64,000 bases of DNA from positions 32,387-96,386 of the forward strand of contig MKUJ01000011.1 of assembly GCA_001897755.1 (NCBI GenBank), written 5' to 3'. The DNA is from Afipia sp. 64-13 (GTDB lineage Bacteria > Pseudomonadota > Alphaproteobacteria > Rhizobiales > Xanthobacteraceae). Both the position numbers and the translations under genes were made by a program. Positions 43,314 through 52,746 of this stretch are shown piece after piece (position 1 is the stretch's first letter; each line of letters opens with the position of its first letter). The notes under the pieces are model-generated. The model did not search any database. It was given only the letters and a program-made list of their open reading frames with translations, and was not told the origin of the DNA.

Positions 43314-43952
43314 GTGCGCACATTTCGCTGTTCGCTGATCGCCATTGGCCTCGCGGCGCTTGCCGTGGCAGGCTGCGCGCGCACGCCTGCGCCGGTCGCG
43401 ATGCAGCCGCGCACCGATCTCGACGCGCTGGCCTATAAAATGGCGCCGGCCGCCGCTGCTCCGGTCGCTTACAGCTACGCGTCGACCGAAGGGCCCTACC
43501 GGCTCGGTGCCGGCGACAAGCTGCGCATCGTGATCTACGGTCAGGAAGGCCTCACCAACACCTATGCGGTCGATGCCGGCGGTGCGATCACCCTGCCGCT
43601 AATCGGCGCGGTCAAGGCGCGCGGCCTGACACCGGCCGAGCTCGCCGCCGTGATTACCGCGCGGCTGAAGCAGGGTTATCTGCGCGAGCCTTATGTCGCG
43701 GTCGAAATCGAATCCTATCGGCCGTTCTTTATCCTCGGCGAGGTCGCCGCGCCCGGCCAGTATCCCTATGTGCCGAACATGACGGTGGAGAGCGCGGTGG
43801 CGATCGCCGGCGGATTCACGCCGCGCGCCCAGCGCGGCGAGGTGACGCTGACCCGTAGCGACCGCGAGGGACGAGCGTCGCGCGTGCCGGCGCCGCTCGG
43901 CACGCTGCTGCAGCCGGGCGACACCGTGCAGGTCGGCGAACGCTGGTTCTGA
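43314..43952 (+). CDS. Polysaccharide export lipoprotein (Wza/BexD-like, short)
   Basis: The GTG start gives 212 aa with a lipoprotein signal peptide ending LAVAGC, making Cys21 the lipid-modified residue. GGAG lies six bases before the start. A Poly_export domain ([43 protein letters not shown]) is followed by an SLBB segment ([22 protein letters not shown]). No chain-length kinase or glycosyltransferases are next to it, so it is an orphan outer-membrane/periplasmic component. Confidence 0.87.
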   Translation: MRTFRCSLIAIGLAALAVAGCARTPAPVAMQPRTDLDALAYKMAPAAAAPVAYSYASTEGPYRLGAGDKLRIVIYGQEGLTNTYAVDAGGAITLPLIGAVKARGLTPAELAAVITARLKQGYLREPYVAVEIESYRPFFILGEVAAPGQYPYVPNMTVESAVAIAGGFTPRAQRGEVTLTRSDREGRASRVPAPLGTLLQPGDTVQVGERWF

Positions 43953-43977
43953 TCTGCTTTCGGCGCGTGAGACGATC

Positions 43978-44325
43978 TTACGGCCGCAGCCAGGGCCGCG
44001 ACCAGTCGCCCTTCCATCCGCTGAGGCGGCCCTTGCGGAATTGCAGATAAAGCGGATCGTTGCGGAACAGGAAACCCTGGCCGTTGACGTTGCGGATCAC
44101 CATGAAGGTCTCGTTGCCCGGCGCGCCCCGCACATAGGCGAGCGGTGCGCCGAGCACGCTCGACACGGTGTCGGCGTCCATGCCGAAAGCGAGCGGCGTG
44201 GTGTTCGACAGCGTGTTGGTGAAGGGGCGCGGCTGACCTTGCGCGCAAAGCGGCAGCGGCGCCGCCAGCAGCAGCGCGCCGGCCAGACTCCCACAGGTCG
44301 ACATCCGTTTCATGGCATTCTTCAT
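43978..44325 (-). CDS. Secreted hypothetical protein, about 115 aa
   Basis: Starting at MKNAMKRMSTC there is a signal peptide (SLAGALLLAAPLPLCAQG) with likely cleavage after CAQ. The mature part has FGMDADTVSSVLGAPLAYVRG and NETFMVIRNVNGQGFLFRNDPLYLQFRKGRL, resembling small periplasmic SmpA/OmlA-like folds in its spacing, though I cannot assign it. A start 19 codons upstream is possible. Confidence 0.65.
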   Translation of the reverse strand: MKNAMKRMSTCGSLAGALLLAAPLPLCAQGQPRPFTNTLSNTTPLAFGMDADTVSSVLGAPLAYVRGAPGNETFMVIRNVNGQGFLFRNDPLYLQFRKGRLSGWKGDWSRPWLRP

Positions 44326-44391
44326 GGACGCGATTGTCGCCGGAATGCTGCGCAAGGCAAGCCCGACATCGGGCCGCCGCACATCAATCGG

Positions 44392-45207
44392 TCAGTCCGA
44401 GCCATGCGTCTGCAAGCCGCGGCGGACCAGCGAGGCCCAGCCTTCCTCGGCGGTTTCGGCGAATTCGAACAGCCCGAGGTCTTCGGCGGCGATCACGCCC
44501 TCTTCAACCAGCGCGTCGAAGTTGATGATCTTGCGCCAGTAGCGCTCGTCGAACATCACGATCGGGGCGTGTGGCGCCTTGCGGGTCTGCTGCAATGTGA
44601 GCAGCTCGAAAAGCTCGTCCATGGTACCGAACCCGCCGGGAAAGATCGCCAGCGCATTGGCACGCATGGCGAGATGCATCTTGCGCATCGCGAAATAGTG
44701 AAACCGGAAACTGAGCTCCGGCGTGATGTAGGGATTGGGGATCTGTTCGTGCGGCAGGGTGATGTTGAAGCCGATGCTCGGCGCGCCGACGTCGGCGGCG
44801 CCGCGGTTGGCGGCCTCCATGATGCCGGGTCCGCCGCCGGTGGCGATGACGTTGTCCCGCCAGCGATGTCTCGGAGCGAAGGCGCCGCCGCGCTCGGAGG
44901 CGATGCGACCGAACTCGCGCGCAATCCCATAGAGCTCGGAGCGCTTCTGCCATTGCGTGGCCATGGTCTTTTCAGCCTCGGTCTGCGCGGCCGCCGTCGC
45001 GGCTGCGGCCTGCTCCGGCGAAGGAATCCGGGCGCTGCCGAAAACGATGATGGTGGAACGGATGCCCCAATCGCGCAGCGCGAATTCGGCCTTGCTGTAT
45101 TCGAGGGCAAAGCGAATGGCCCGCATTTCGTCGCGAAGCAGGAATTCGGTGTCTTCGACGGCAAGCAATGAGCTTCGCGAGCCGTTCTTGATCGTCGTTT
45201 CGGTCAT
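44392..45207 (-). CDS. LOG family Rossmann-fold protein
   Basis: Nucleotide-monophosphate phosphoribohydrolase-like protein related to cytokinin-activating LOG and PpnN-type nucleosidases. The hallmark PGGFGTMDELFEL (PGGxGTxxE) and GGGPGIMEAANRGA are intact. The start MTETTIKNGSRS gives 271 aa; an upstream Arg-rich extension of 51 codons is unlikely. The extra N-terminal 60 residues are typical of the longer LOG subgroup. Confidence 0.9.
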   Translation of the reverse strand: MTETTIKNGSRSSLLAVEDTEFLLRDEMRAIRFALEYSKAEFALRDWGIRSTIIVFGSARIPSPEQAAAATAAAQTEAEKTMATQWQKRSELYGIAREFGRIASERGGAFAPRHRWRDNVIATGGGPGIMEAANRGAADVGAPSIGFNITLPHEQIPNPYITPELSFRFHYFAMRKMHLAMRANALAIFPGGFGTMDELFELLTLQQTRKAPHAPIVMFDERYWRKIINFDALVEEGVIAAEDLGLFEFAETAEEGWASLVRRGLQTHGSD

Positions 45208-45399
45208 GGAATGATTGACTCGGATTTTCGCTCTGGAGCGGACAGAACATCGTTGCGTCCGGCGGCGATCGCGCCCCGGTCTGCCGACATTAGTCCGTGC
45301 GCGAACCAAGCGGAATAGAGGCCGCGCGCCCTTGGCGGAAGGCTTTGAGTTCGCACGCATTTGTCCGAAGTGAAGCGATCGGCAGATCGCTCCGAATTC

Positions 45400-46626
45400 T
45401 CAACGTCGGGCGAATCGGCGGTGGGATGCAGCGTTGTCGCTTTGGCGGGCGGGCGAAAGCGAATCGAGCGGCGCGAATTCGATGCGGTTGCGTCCGTTGG
45501 CCTTGGCTTTGTAAAGCGCCTGATCGGCGCGCCGGAGAATGTCGTCGAATATTGTATCTGTGGCGCAGAATGTCGTGGCGCCGCCCGATATCGTGAGAGG
45601 AACTTCGTTGGGGCCGACGCGGAAGCGTCCATGTTCGATCGCGGACCGCGCCTCCTCAATGCGCGCCAAGCCTTCACCGCGGCCGGTGCGGGGCATCAAC
45701 AGGGCGAATTCTTCGCCGCCGGTGCGTGCGATCATGCCGAATGTGCCAAGCCGGTCGCGCAGCAGTCCGGCGACATGAATAAGCGCCTGATCGCCGCCCT
45801 CGTGGCCGAAGGTGTCGTTGATCGACTTGAAGTTGTCCATATCGAAGATCGCGACAAACAGCTCGGCTCTCTCTTGCCTGGCGTTCTGAAAAGCCTCCTT
45901 GCCGCATCTCGCGAGTGTTCTGCGATTCGGCAATCCGGTGAGGTAGTCCGTCGAAGCCGCGGATTCCAGTTGCCGTTTCAGGCTGTCGGAGCACATCAGA
46001 AGGAAGACCGTCGTGCCGACCACCGGCAACATCGCCATGAAAATCGGCGACAGCAGATTCAGCCAACTCACTCCGCTCTCGACGGCGAAGTTGGATCCGA
46101 CGCCCATGACCAGATAGGCGGCGAGTCTGGCCGCGGCATAAGACAGAATCAGAAGGAAGAGGCCGGTCAGAATTCTCCGACTGACCGAGGGATTTCCTTT
46201 GGAATTTTTACGCAGTGTCACGACACAGGCGCCCATCAGCCAGATCCAGGCGAGTGAGACGACGATGACGCGGATGCGGAAGTCCGGCGTGACGATGGAG
46301 AACCACGCGACCGCGGCGGTCGCGATGATGGCGGGCAGACATTGCCAGGTCTTGGGACGCAGGCCGTCGAAACGCTGAACCGCGGCGTAATACGCTGTCA
46401 GGCCGAACGCCATCGGTGCATTTGCGGCAAGAAGCATGATCGGTCGCGGCAGCGGCGCGCCGAATGCAAACGCCGCACAACCGGCCGCAACGAGTATCGT
46501 TCCGATCTGCCAGTATCTTGACGCCGACCGGAGCGTGTCCGGCAAATCGCGCGAGACGACGGCGAGCACGGCGCCATTAGCGAACATCATCAGCGATACG
46601 GTTATGAAAACGGTGCTCGCATCCAT
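45400..46626 (-). CDS. Membrane-bound diguanylate cyclase (GGDEF)
   Basis: Makes cyclic di-GMP from GTP. Of its 408 aa, the first 220 form about six to seven membrane helices, and a C-terminal GGDEF domain carries TDYLTGLPNRRTL, DMDNFKSINDTFGHEGGD and the active-site RTGGEEFALLMP. The product-inhibition site RxxD five residues before the motif is absent (GTFG instead). The start MDASTVFITVS is chosen because the upstream extension is not membrane-like. Stimulus unknown. Confidence 0.88.
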   Translation of the reverse strand: MDASTVFITVSLMMFANGAVLAVVSRDLPDTLRSASRYWQIGTILVAAGCAAFAFGAPLPRPIMLLAANAPMAFGLTAYYAAVQRFDGLRPKTWQCLPAIIATAAVAWFSIVTPDFRIRVIVVSLAWIWLMGACVVTLRKNSKGNPSVSRRILTGLFLLILSYAAARLAAYLVMGVGSNFAVESGVSWLNLLSPIFMAMLPVVGTTVFLLMCSDSLKRQLESAASTDYLTGLPNRRTLARCGKEAFQNARQERAELFVAIFDMDNFKSINDTFGHEGGDQALIHVAGLLRDRLGTFGMIARTGGEEFALLMPRTGRGEGLARIEEARSAIEHGRFRVGPNEVPLTISGGATTFCATDTIFDDILRRADQALYKAKANGRNRIEFAPLDSLSPARQSDNAASHRRFARR

Positions 46627-46988
46627 CACTTTTGGCGATTTCCTTCGTTCGGGCGGCGCCCCGGTTTCCGTCCTATCATCGGTCGAGACGTCTAAACCGG
46701 CGGTTGAGTGAATTGATAAACGGCTGCTTAGCGCGGTCCGTAAAAGTCGATTGAAGCGTGGTGAGCGGCGCATCCGCGGCGTCAGTGATCCCGGCGCGTT
46801 GCGACGATGGCAGCTTTCAGATGGCGATAGCGCCGTCCGTTGCCACTGTCCGAGAAGGTCACGCCAAATTTTGCTGGAGTAGCATCGCCAGTCCGATGCG
46901 CCTGTCCGTATCGAGGGCATGCGGCGGATCATCTGCGCGGCCGGACGTTGAAAGGTGGCCGTACGGCAGCCATCGACGTTATGTAATC
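46627..46988. other. Intergenic region, no gene seen
   Basis: About 360 bp between the divergent cyclase and permease genes. Open frames here lack ribosome binding sites and family features. Confidence 0.4.
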
Positions 46989-47006
46989 AAATGTGATATC
47001 GTATTT
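46989..47006. promoter_or_regulatory. Imperfect palindrome upstream of the FecCD-type permease
   Basis: AAATGTGATATCGTATTT is centred on GATATC with AAAT/ATTT ends, 51 bp before the permease ATG. It is AT-rich against a GC-rich background, as expected for a metal-regulator operator, but it matches no consensus I can name. Confidence 0.35.
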
Positions 47007-47057
47007 CCATGCTTTGGCGGCTCGCCGGTTCTTTACCAGCCAGGACAAGTCATCAGT

Positions 47058-48059
47058 ATGGTGCGTCTGATCCTTTTGCTTGTGGCGCTCGTCGCCGCGG
47101 TTCTGTTTGCCCTCGCCATCGGCCGTTATCCGCTCACGATCGGCGATATCGTGGCTTTCTTTCAGGCCATGGTCGGTTTCAAGCCGATGGCGCCGGAGCG
47201 CTATCAATTGCTGAATAACGTCATCGTGGAAATTCGCCTGCCGCGGATTCTCGGTGCCGCGCTGGTCGGTGCCGCGCTCGCCTCGTCCGGCGCGGCGTTT
47301 CAGGCGGTGTTCCGCAATCCGCTGGTGTCGCCGGGAATTCTCGGCGTACTCGGCGGCGCGAGTTTCGGCGCGGCGCTGGGAATCCTGCTGTTCGGCAACT
47401 GGGCGCTGATCCAGCTCTCGGCCTTCGGCATGGGGCTGGGGGCGGTCGGCGTGGGTCTTCTGATCGCCAATTTGTTCGGACATGCCTCGATGATCATGCT
47501 GGTGCTCGGCGGCATGATTTCCGCGGCGCTGTTCACCTCGGCGCTGTCGATTGTCAAATACACCGCGGACCCCCAGGAACAACTGCCCGCCATCGTGTAC
47601 TGGCTGATGGGCAGCCTCGGCGGCGTGGACATGACCCAGATCCGCTGGGCGGCGATTCCGATTGTTGGCGGGCTCGTGGTGCTGGCGTTGTTCGGCCGCG
47701 CGCTCGATGCGCTGTCGATGGGCGACGATGAAGCGCGCGCGCTCGGCGTGCCGGCGCAGCAGGTGCGCTATGGCGTGATCGGCGCGGCGACGCTGGTCTC
47801 TGCGCTGTCGGTCTCGCTTGCCGGGATGATCGGATGGGTCGGTCTCGTCGTGCCGCATGTGGTGCGTCTGGCGCTGGGGCCGGGCAATGCGCGGCTGTTG
47901 CCGGCCAGCGCCTTTGTCGGCGCGATCTTCCTGATCGCGGCCGACTGCCTGTCGCGCAGCATCACGCGCTCGGAAATTCCGATCGGCATCCTCACCGAAC
48001 TGCTCGGGATTCCCGCCTTCATCATCGTGTTGCGGCGCGCACGAAAAGGTTGGACGTGA
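47058..48059 (+). CDS. FecCD-family ABC transporter permease
   Basis: Inner-membrane permease of the iron-chelate/haem/cobalamin/metal type. The 333-aa protein has about nine to ten helices. Family blocks are LPRILGAALVGAALASSGAAFQ, FRNPLVSPGILGVLGGASFGA, YWLMGSLGG and LAGMIGWVGLVVPHVVRL (the ATPase-coupling loop). The ATG of MVRLILLLVAL has AGGA 13 bases upstream. Its TGA overlaps the next gene's ATG (TGATG). No periplasmic binding protein gene is adjacent. Confidence 0.92.
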   Translation: MVRLILLLVALVAAVLFALAIGRYPLTIGDIVAFFQAMVGFKPMAPERYQLLNNVIVEIRLPRILGAALVGAALASSGAAFQAVFRNPLVSPGILGVLGGASFGAALGILLFGNWALIQLSAFGMGLGAVGVGLLIANLFGHASMIMLVLGGMISAALFTSALSIVKYTADPQEQLPAIVYWLMGSLGGVDMTQIRWAAIPIVGGLVVLALFGRALDALSMGDDEARALGVPAQQVRYGVIGAATLVSALSVSLAGMIGWVGLVVPHVVRLALGPGNARLLPASAFVGAIFLIAADCLSRSITRSEIPIGILTELLGIPAFIIVLRRARKGWT

Positions 48060-48871
48060 TGACGGGCGTGCCTCCCACCGAATGTCTTGAAGCAAGTGCC
48101 GTGCACTTCCGGCGCGGTACGCGCGTCATTCTCGACGATGTCACGATCAGTCTGCGTTCGGGTGAAATCGTCGCGCTGCTTGGCGCCAACGGCGCCGGCA
48201 AGAGCACGCTGTTCCGGATTCTGCTCGGCTTTCTCAAGCCGGAGCGAGGCGAGGTTCGGCTTGATGGTATGCCGCTGAACCAATTCTCGCGCCGCGCGCT
48301 GGCGCGGCGCATCGCTTATGTGCCGCAGGCCCATGTCGCGCCGTTTCCCTACAGCGTGCGCGATGTGGTGTTGCTCGGTCGCCTCGCCGAGACCGGAATC
48401 TTCCGCGCGCCGCAGGCGGCCGATCATCATACGGTCGATGAGGTGCTGGAGCGTCTCGCCATCACGCATCTTGCGGCAAGGCCCTATACCGAGATTTCCG
48501 GCGGCGAGCGGCAACTGACCCTGATTGCGCGCGCGCTGGCGCAGGGCGCCGGCATCCTCGTGATGGACGAGCCGATGACGGGCCTCGACTACGGCTATCA
48601 GGTCCGTCTGCTGCAGCATCTGGTTGATCTGGCGGGGAGCGGCCACACCGTGTTGTTCAGCACGCATAATCCCGAACATGCCGTGCAGGTCGCGACCCGT
48701 ATTGCGGTGTTGCGCGATGGCGCCATCATGGTCGACGGGCCACCGCCCGAGATCATCACGCCGCCGCTGATCCGCACGCTGTATGGTGTCGCGGTCTCGA
48801 CCCTCACCAACGCCGAAGGCCAGATGGTGATCGTGCCGGTGATGGAGCCTGCACCGTCCGCAGCGATGTGA
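48059..48871 (+). CDS. ABC transporter ATP-binding protein (FecE type)
   Basis: 270-aa ATPase coupled to the preceding permease by a one-base overlap. Walker A is ALLGANGAGKSTLFRIL near residue 38, followed by the Q-loop near AYVPQAH. The signature is EISGGERQLTLIARAL, Walker B is GILVMDEPMTGLD, and the switch His is in FSTHNPEHA. Substrate unknown; iron-chelate, haem, corrinoid or molybdate would all fit. Confidence 0.93.
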   Translation: MTGVPPTECLEASAVHFRRGTRVILDDVTISLRSGEIVALLGANGAGKSTLFRILLGFLKPERGEVRLDGMPLNQFSRRALARRIAYVPQAHVAPFPYSVRDVVLLGRLAETGIFRAPQAADHHTVDEVLERLAITHLAARPYTEISGGERQLTLIARALAQGAGILVMDEPMTGLDYGYQVRLLQHLVDLAGSGHTVLFSTHNPEHAVQVATRIAVLRDGAIMVDGPPPEIITPPLIRTLYGVAVSTLTNAEGQMVIVPVMEPAPSAAM

Positions 48872-48952
48872 GTGTTTTTGACTGGCGAGGCGGCTCTGTC
48901 CCGATGCGTTCGCCGATATCGACATGATGGCGGAGCCGCGATTTCTACCGCG

Positions 48953-49846
48953 TCACGCCCGAAATCTCAGCGTTTCCACCAGCAGCGTGAAGGCCGACGA
49001 CGCGTGTCGGCGATGCGGGTAATACAGGTGATAGCCGGGAAGGTCGGGCGTGAACTTGCCCAGCACCCGCACCAGTCGTCCCTCGTCCAGGTGACGTTGG
49101 ACCTGATCGAGCGGCAGATAGGCGAGGCCGTGGCCGTCGAGCGCGGCATCGAGGATCAGGTCGATGGTGTTGAGGATCAGCGGCCCCTCGACCCGCACGC
49201 GCACGTCGCGGCCGCCGCGTTTCAGCCGCCAGCTATTGAGCGTGCCGGAGGTCGGCAGTCGCAGATTGATCGCGCGATGATCGATCAGTTGCGCCGGCGA
49301 GGCCGGAACGGCATGCGCGCGAAAATATCCCGGCGCGCCGACGATCGCCATCGGGATGTCCGGTCCGATGCGCATCGCGATCATGTCCTTCGCGATCTCG
49401 CCGCCGAGGCGGACGCCGGCATCGAAACGGTCGGCCACGACATCCGCCAGCCCGTAGTCGATCGTCATCTCGACCGTGATGTCCGGATTGTCTTTGAGCA
49501 GCCGCTTCATCGCCGGCACGAGAATGGTCTTTGCCGCGTGCTCGACGGTGGTGAGGCGGAGGGTGCCGGTCGGCCGGTCGCGCAACTCGCCCAATGAGGC
49601 GATCGCGGCGTCGAGATCGTGCAGCATGGGACCGAGCGTCGCGATCAGCCGCTCGCCGGCGTCGGTCGGCGCCACGCTCCGCGTCGTGCGCGACAGCAGC
49701 CGCAACCCCAGCCGCTCCTCGGTCCGCCGCACGATCTGGCTGAGCGCGGACTGCGCCATGCCGAGCCGGGCGGCCGCCTTGGTAAAACTGCGCTCCTCGG
49801 CAACCACGACGAAGGCCGCCAGATCGGCAATCTCGTCCCGCCGCAT
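48953..49846 (-). CDS. LysR-family transcriptional regulator
   Basis: 297-aa regulator: winged HTH at 1-65 (FVVVAEERSFTKAAARLGMAQ, SALSQIVRRTEERLGLRLL) and a substrate-binding domain after residue 90. It is divergently transcribed from the hydrolase/oxidoreductase cluster with about 130 bp between, the usual layout for a LysR and its target. The gap carries ATAGACCTAAGAC-like AT-rich DNA. Inducer unknown. Confidence 0.92.
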   Translation of the reverse strand: MRRDEIADLAAFVVVAEERSFTKAAARLGMAQSALSQIVRRTEERLGLRLLSRTTRSVAPTDAGERLIATLGPMLHDLDAAIASLGELRDRPTGTLRLTTVEHAAKTILVPAMKRLLKDNPDITVEMTIDYGLADVVADRFDAGVRLGGEIAKDMIAMRIGPDIPMAIVGAPGYFRAHAVPASPAQLIDHRAINLRLPTSGTLNSWRLKRGGRDVRVRVEGPLILNTIDLILDAALDGHGLAYLPLDQVQRHLDEGRLVRVLGKFTPDLPGYHLYYPHRRHASSAFTLLVETLRFRA

Positions 49847-49978
49847 TTATCACCTCAATGATAGACCTAAGACAAATCACCCGTCTAATCGATGTAATCT
49901 TTCTGGCCTAGATTGCGCTTATCAGCAAGGGGCCGTCGGCGGCGAACCGCGAGACCGCGAACGAAAAGGAACCGGACC

Positions 49979-50923
49979 ATGGGCAAGATCAGCTTCGCCA
50001 ATTCGAACAACAGGACCATCGTGATGTCGGCGGTGATCAATGTCCCCGCGGGCTTCGACGAAAAAAAGAGCTATCCCGCCATTGTCGTTTCGCATCCGGG
50101 CGGCGGCGTGAAGGAGCAGACCGCCGGCACCTATGCGAAGAAGCTCGCCGAGCAGGGCTTCGTCACCATCGCCTACGACGCCTCGTATCAGGGCGAGAGC
50201 GGCGGCGAGCCGCGCCAGCTTGAGAATCCGTATATCCGCACCGAGGACGTCAGCGCCGTCATCGACTACCTGACCACGCTGCCTTACGTCGACAAGGAGC
50301 GCATCGGCGCGATGGGCATCTGCGCCGGCGCCGGCTACACTGCCAATGCCGCGATCCAGGATCGCCGCATCAAGGCGATCGGCACGGTCAGCGCCGTCAA
50401 TATCGGTTCGATGTTCCGCAACGGCTGGGAGAACAACGTCAGGTCGATCGATGCGCTGCCGTATGTCGAAGCGGGCTCGAACGCTCGCACCTCCGACGCC
50501 GAAGGCAAGGGATACGCGACGATGCCGCTCGCGCCGCTGACGGAGAAGGACGCGCCGAACGAGGAGCTGCGTCAGGCGTGGGAGTATTACCACACGCCGC
50601 GCGCCGAGTGCGCCACCGCGCCGGGTGTCGCAACGCTGCGCAGCCTGAACCAGATCATCACCTACGACGCCTATCACATGGCGGACGTCTATCTGACCCA
50701 GCCGATCCAGATCGTGGCCGGCAGTAAGGCGGGCAGCAAATGGATGAGCGACGATCTGTTCGATCGCGCCGCCAGCACCGACAAGTCATTCCATGTCGTC
50801 GAAGGCGCCAACCACATGGACCTTTATGACGGCAAGGCGTTTGTCGACGAGGCTGTGTCGGTGCTCGCGCCGTTCTTCAAGGCAAAGCTTAAGGGTGCAG
50901 CCGTGAGACAGGCTGCTGAATAG
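49979..50923 (+). CDS. Alpha/beta hydrolase, dienelactone-hydrolase-like (paralogue 1)
   Basis: 314-aa alpha/beta hydrolase. The nucleophile elbow is GICAGAG with Cys115 rather than Ser, as in dienelactone hydrolases. HPGGGVKEQTAG is the oxyanion side, and EGANHMDLYD near 280 carries the catalytic His. AGGA lies nine bases before the ATG. The next gene is a clear paralogue. Related proteins are often annotated as DLH-type or YcjY-type hydrolases; substrate unknown. Confidence 0.88.
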   Translation: MGKISFANSNNRTIVMSAVINVPAGFDEKKSYPAIVVSHPGGGVKEQTAGTYAKKLAEQGFVTIAYDASYQGESGGEPRQLENPYIRTEDVSAVIDYLTTLPYVDKERIGAMGICAGAGYTANAAIQDRRIKAIGTVSAVNIGSMFRNGWENNVRSIDALPYVEAGSNARTSDAEGKGYATMPLAPLTEKDAPNEELRQAWEYYHTPRAECATAPGVATLRSLNQIITYDAYHMADVYLTQPIQIVAGSKAGSKWMSDDLFDRAASTDKSFHVVEGANHMDLYDGKAFVDEAVSVLAPFFKAKLKGAAVRQAAE

Positions 50924-50978
50924 CTATATGTCCATGCATGGAAGCTCGTAATCAATGTCGACCGGAAAGGAAAACCTC

Positions 50979-51941
50979 ATGGAAACCGTCAAGATTCGCA
51001 ATCCCGGCATGTACTGGGATATCGCCGCGAATATTCACGTTCCGGCTGATTTCGACGCCGGCAAGCGCTACCCGGCGGTGGTGTCGAACCACCCCATCGG
51101 AAGTTGCAAGGAGCAGACCGCCGGCAACGTCTATGGTGCGGCGCTGGCCAAAGCCGGCTTCGTCGTCATCGTGCCCGACGCCAGCTTCCAGGGCGGCAGC
51201 GGCGGCGAACCGCGCTGGATCGAAGACCCCGAACAGCGGGTGAAGGACTATCGCGACGTCATCGACTACGCTCAGTCCCTGCCTTATGTCGATCCCGACC
51301 GGATTGGCATGCTCGGCATGTGCGGCGGTGGCGGCTACTCGGTGAAAGCGACCATCATCGACAAGCGCATCAAGGCGCTGGTCACGATCACCGGCGTGAA
51401 CTTCGGGCGGCTGATGCGCGAAGGTTTCAGCAACTTCGATCCCGTCGGCGCGCTCAAAGGCATGGCTACGCAGCGCACCGCCGAGAATGCGGGTGCCGAC
51501 GCGCAGATCAACATCTTCCTCCCCGCCAGCGTCGAAGCGGGCAAGGCCGCGGGCATCACCGACATCGATGTGCTGGAGGCCACCGACTATTACCGCAACC
51601 GTTGCCCGGCTTCAGGGTCGGGCACCCGCATGCTGGTGTCGCACGCCGCTCCCGCGATCGCATGGGATGCCTTCGCTTTTACCGAAACGCTGCTGACGCA
51701 GCCGATCATGCTTGTGTTTGGTGACAAGCCCGGCGGGTTCGGCGCCTATCGCGACGGCATGGAGCTCTATGGCCGCGCTGCCTCCAAGCACAAGGAACTG
51801 GTGGTGGTCGAAGGGTGGTCGCATTACGACCTCTACGACAAGCCCGAACCGGTACGTCAGGCGCTGGAAAAGTTGGTGCCGTTCTTCAAGACGCATCTCG
51901 GTGGCACGGCCACTGCAAGCCGGCCCCAGGCGGCGGAGTAG
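50979..51941 (+). CDS. Alpha/beta hydrolase, dienelactone-hydrolase-like (paralogue 2)
   Basis: Tandem paralogue of the preceding gene, 55 bp downstream, 320 aa. It has the same architecture: SNHPIGSCKEQTAGNVYG, elbow GMCGGGGYS with Cys115 at the identical position, and EGWSHYDLYD with the catalytic His. The ATG of METVKIRNPG is chosen for AAGGA eight bases upstream. The two copies have diverged substantially, implying different substrates after duplication. Confidence 0.88.
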   Translation: METVKIRNPGMYWDIAANIHVPADFDAGKRYPAVVSNHPIGSCKEQTAGNVYGAALAKAGFVVIVPDASFQGGSGGEPRWIEDPEQRVKDYRDVIDYAQSLPYVDPDRIGMLGMCGGGGYSVKATIIDKRIKALVTITGVNFGRLMREGFSNFDPVGALKGMATQRTAENAGADAQINIFLPASVEAGKAAGITDIDVLEATDYYRNRCPASGSGTRMLVSHAAPAIAWDAFAFTETLLTQPIMLVFGDKPGGFGAYRDGMELYGRAASKHKELVVVEGWSHYDLYDKPEPVRQALEKLVPFFKTHLGGTATASRPQAAE

Positions 51942-52110
51942 GCGTGTGTTTTTTCGACGGAGCGGCGACGGGTTTCCGCGCCGTTCCGAATTTTAAGAGC
52001 GTTTTCGAGCGAAGCGGGTACCGGTTCGCGTAAAGAAAACGCGTCAAAATTTGGAGATAGAGCCCCGTTCCGATTCCATCGGAATGGAAATGGTTCTGTG
52101 AGGATGAAAA

Positions 52111-52746
52111 ATGACGAAAGTTCTTGTTCTGGGCGCGGGCGGCCAGATCGCCCGTCACGTCGTGGCCATGCTGGGTGGTGATAACGATATATCGCTGACG
52201 CTGTTCGCTCGCAGCCCGACGAAGCTGACGCAGGCGCCTACCAACGCCAAAATCGTTCAGGGCGATGTGCTCGACAGCGTGAAACTCAATGACGCGATCA
52301 AGGGGCAGGACATCGTCTATGCCAATCTGACCGGCGAGGATCTCGATGCGCAAGCCAAGAGCGTGATCGCGTCGATGCAGGCCATGGGCGTGAAGCGGCT
52401 GGTCTTCGTGCTGGCGCTCGGCATCTACGACGAGGTGCCCGGCAAATTCGGCGAGTGGAACAACGCGACCATCGGCGAGGAGTTGAAACCGTTCCGCCGC
52501 GCCGCCGATGCCATCGAAGCCTCGAAGCTCGATTACACCATCCTGCGCCCCGCCTGGCTGACGGACGAAGACGAGGTCGACTACGAACTGACCGAGCGTG
52601 ATGCGCCGTTCAAGGGCACCGTCGTCTCGCGCAAGAGCGTCGCCGATCTGATCGTGACGGTCATCCGTTCTCCTAGTCTTCATCTGCGCGGCAATGTCGG
52701 CGTCAACAAGCCGGGGACCGACGGCGATAAGCCTTCCTTCATGTAG
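52111..52746 (+). CDS. NAD(P)-binding oxidoreductase (NmrA/SDR-atypical)
   Basis: 211-aa Rossmann protein starting MTKVLVLGAGGQIARHVVAML, with VQGDVLDSVKLNDAIKGQDIVY and LDYTILRPAWLTDEDEVDYEL. It is an atypical SDR of the NAD(P)H-binding or NmrA-like group without a clear Tyr-x3-Lys pair. It lies 169 bp after the hydrolases in the same direction and probably belongs to the same LysR-controlled unit. Confidence 0.87.
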   Translation: MTKVLVLGAGGQIARHVVAMLGGDNDISLTLFARSPTKLTQAPTNAKIVQGDVLDSVKLNDAIKGQDIVYANLTGEDLDAQAKSVIASMQAMGVKRLVFVLALGIYDEVPGKFGEWNNATIGEELKPFRRAADAIEASKLDYTILRPAWLTDEDEVDYELTERDAPFKGTVVSRKSVADLIVTVIRSPSLHLRGNVGVNKPGTDGDKPSFM

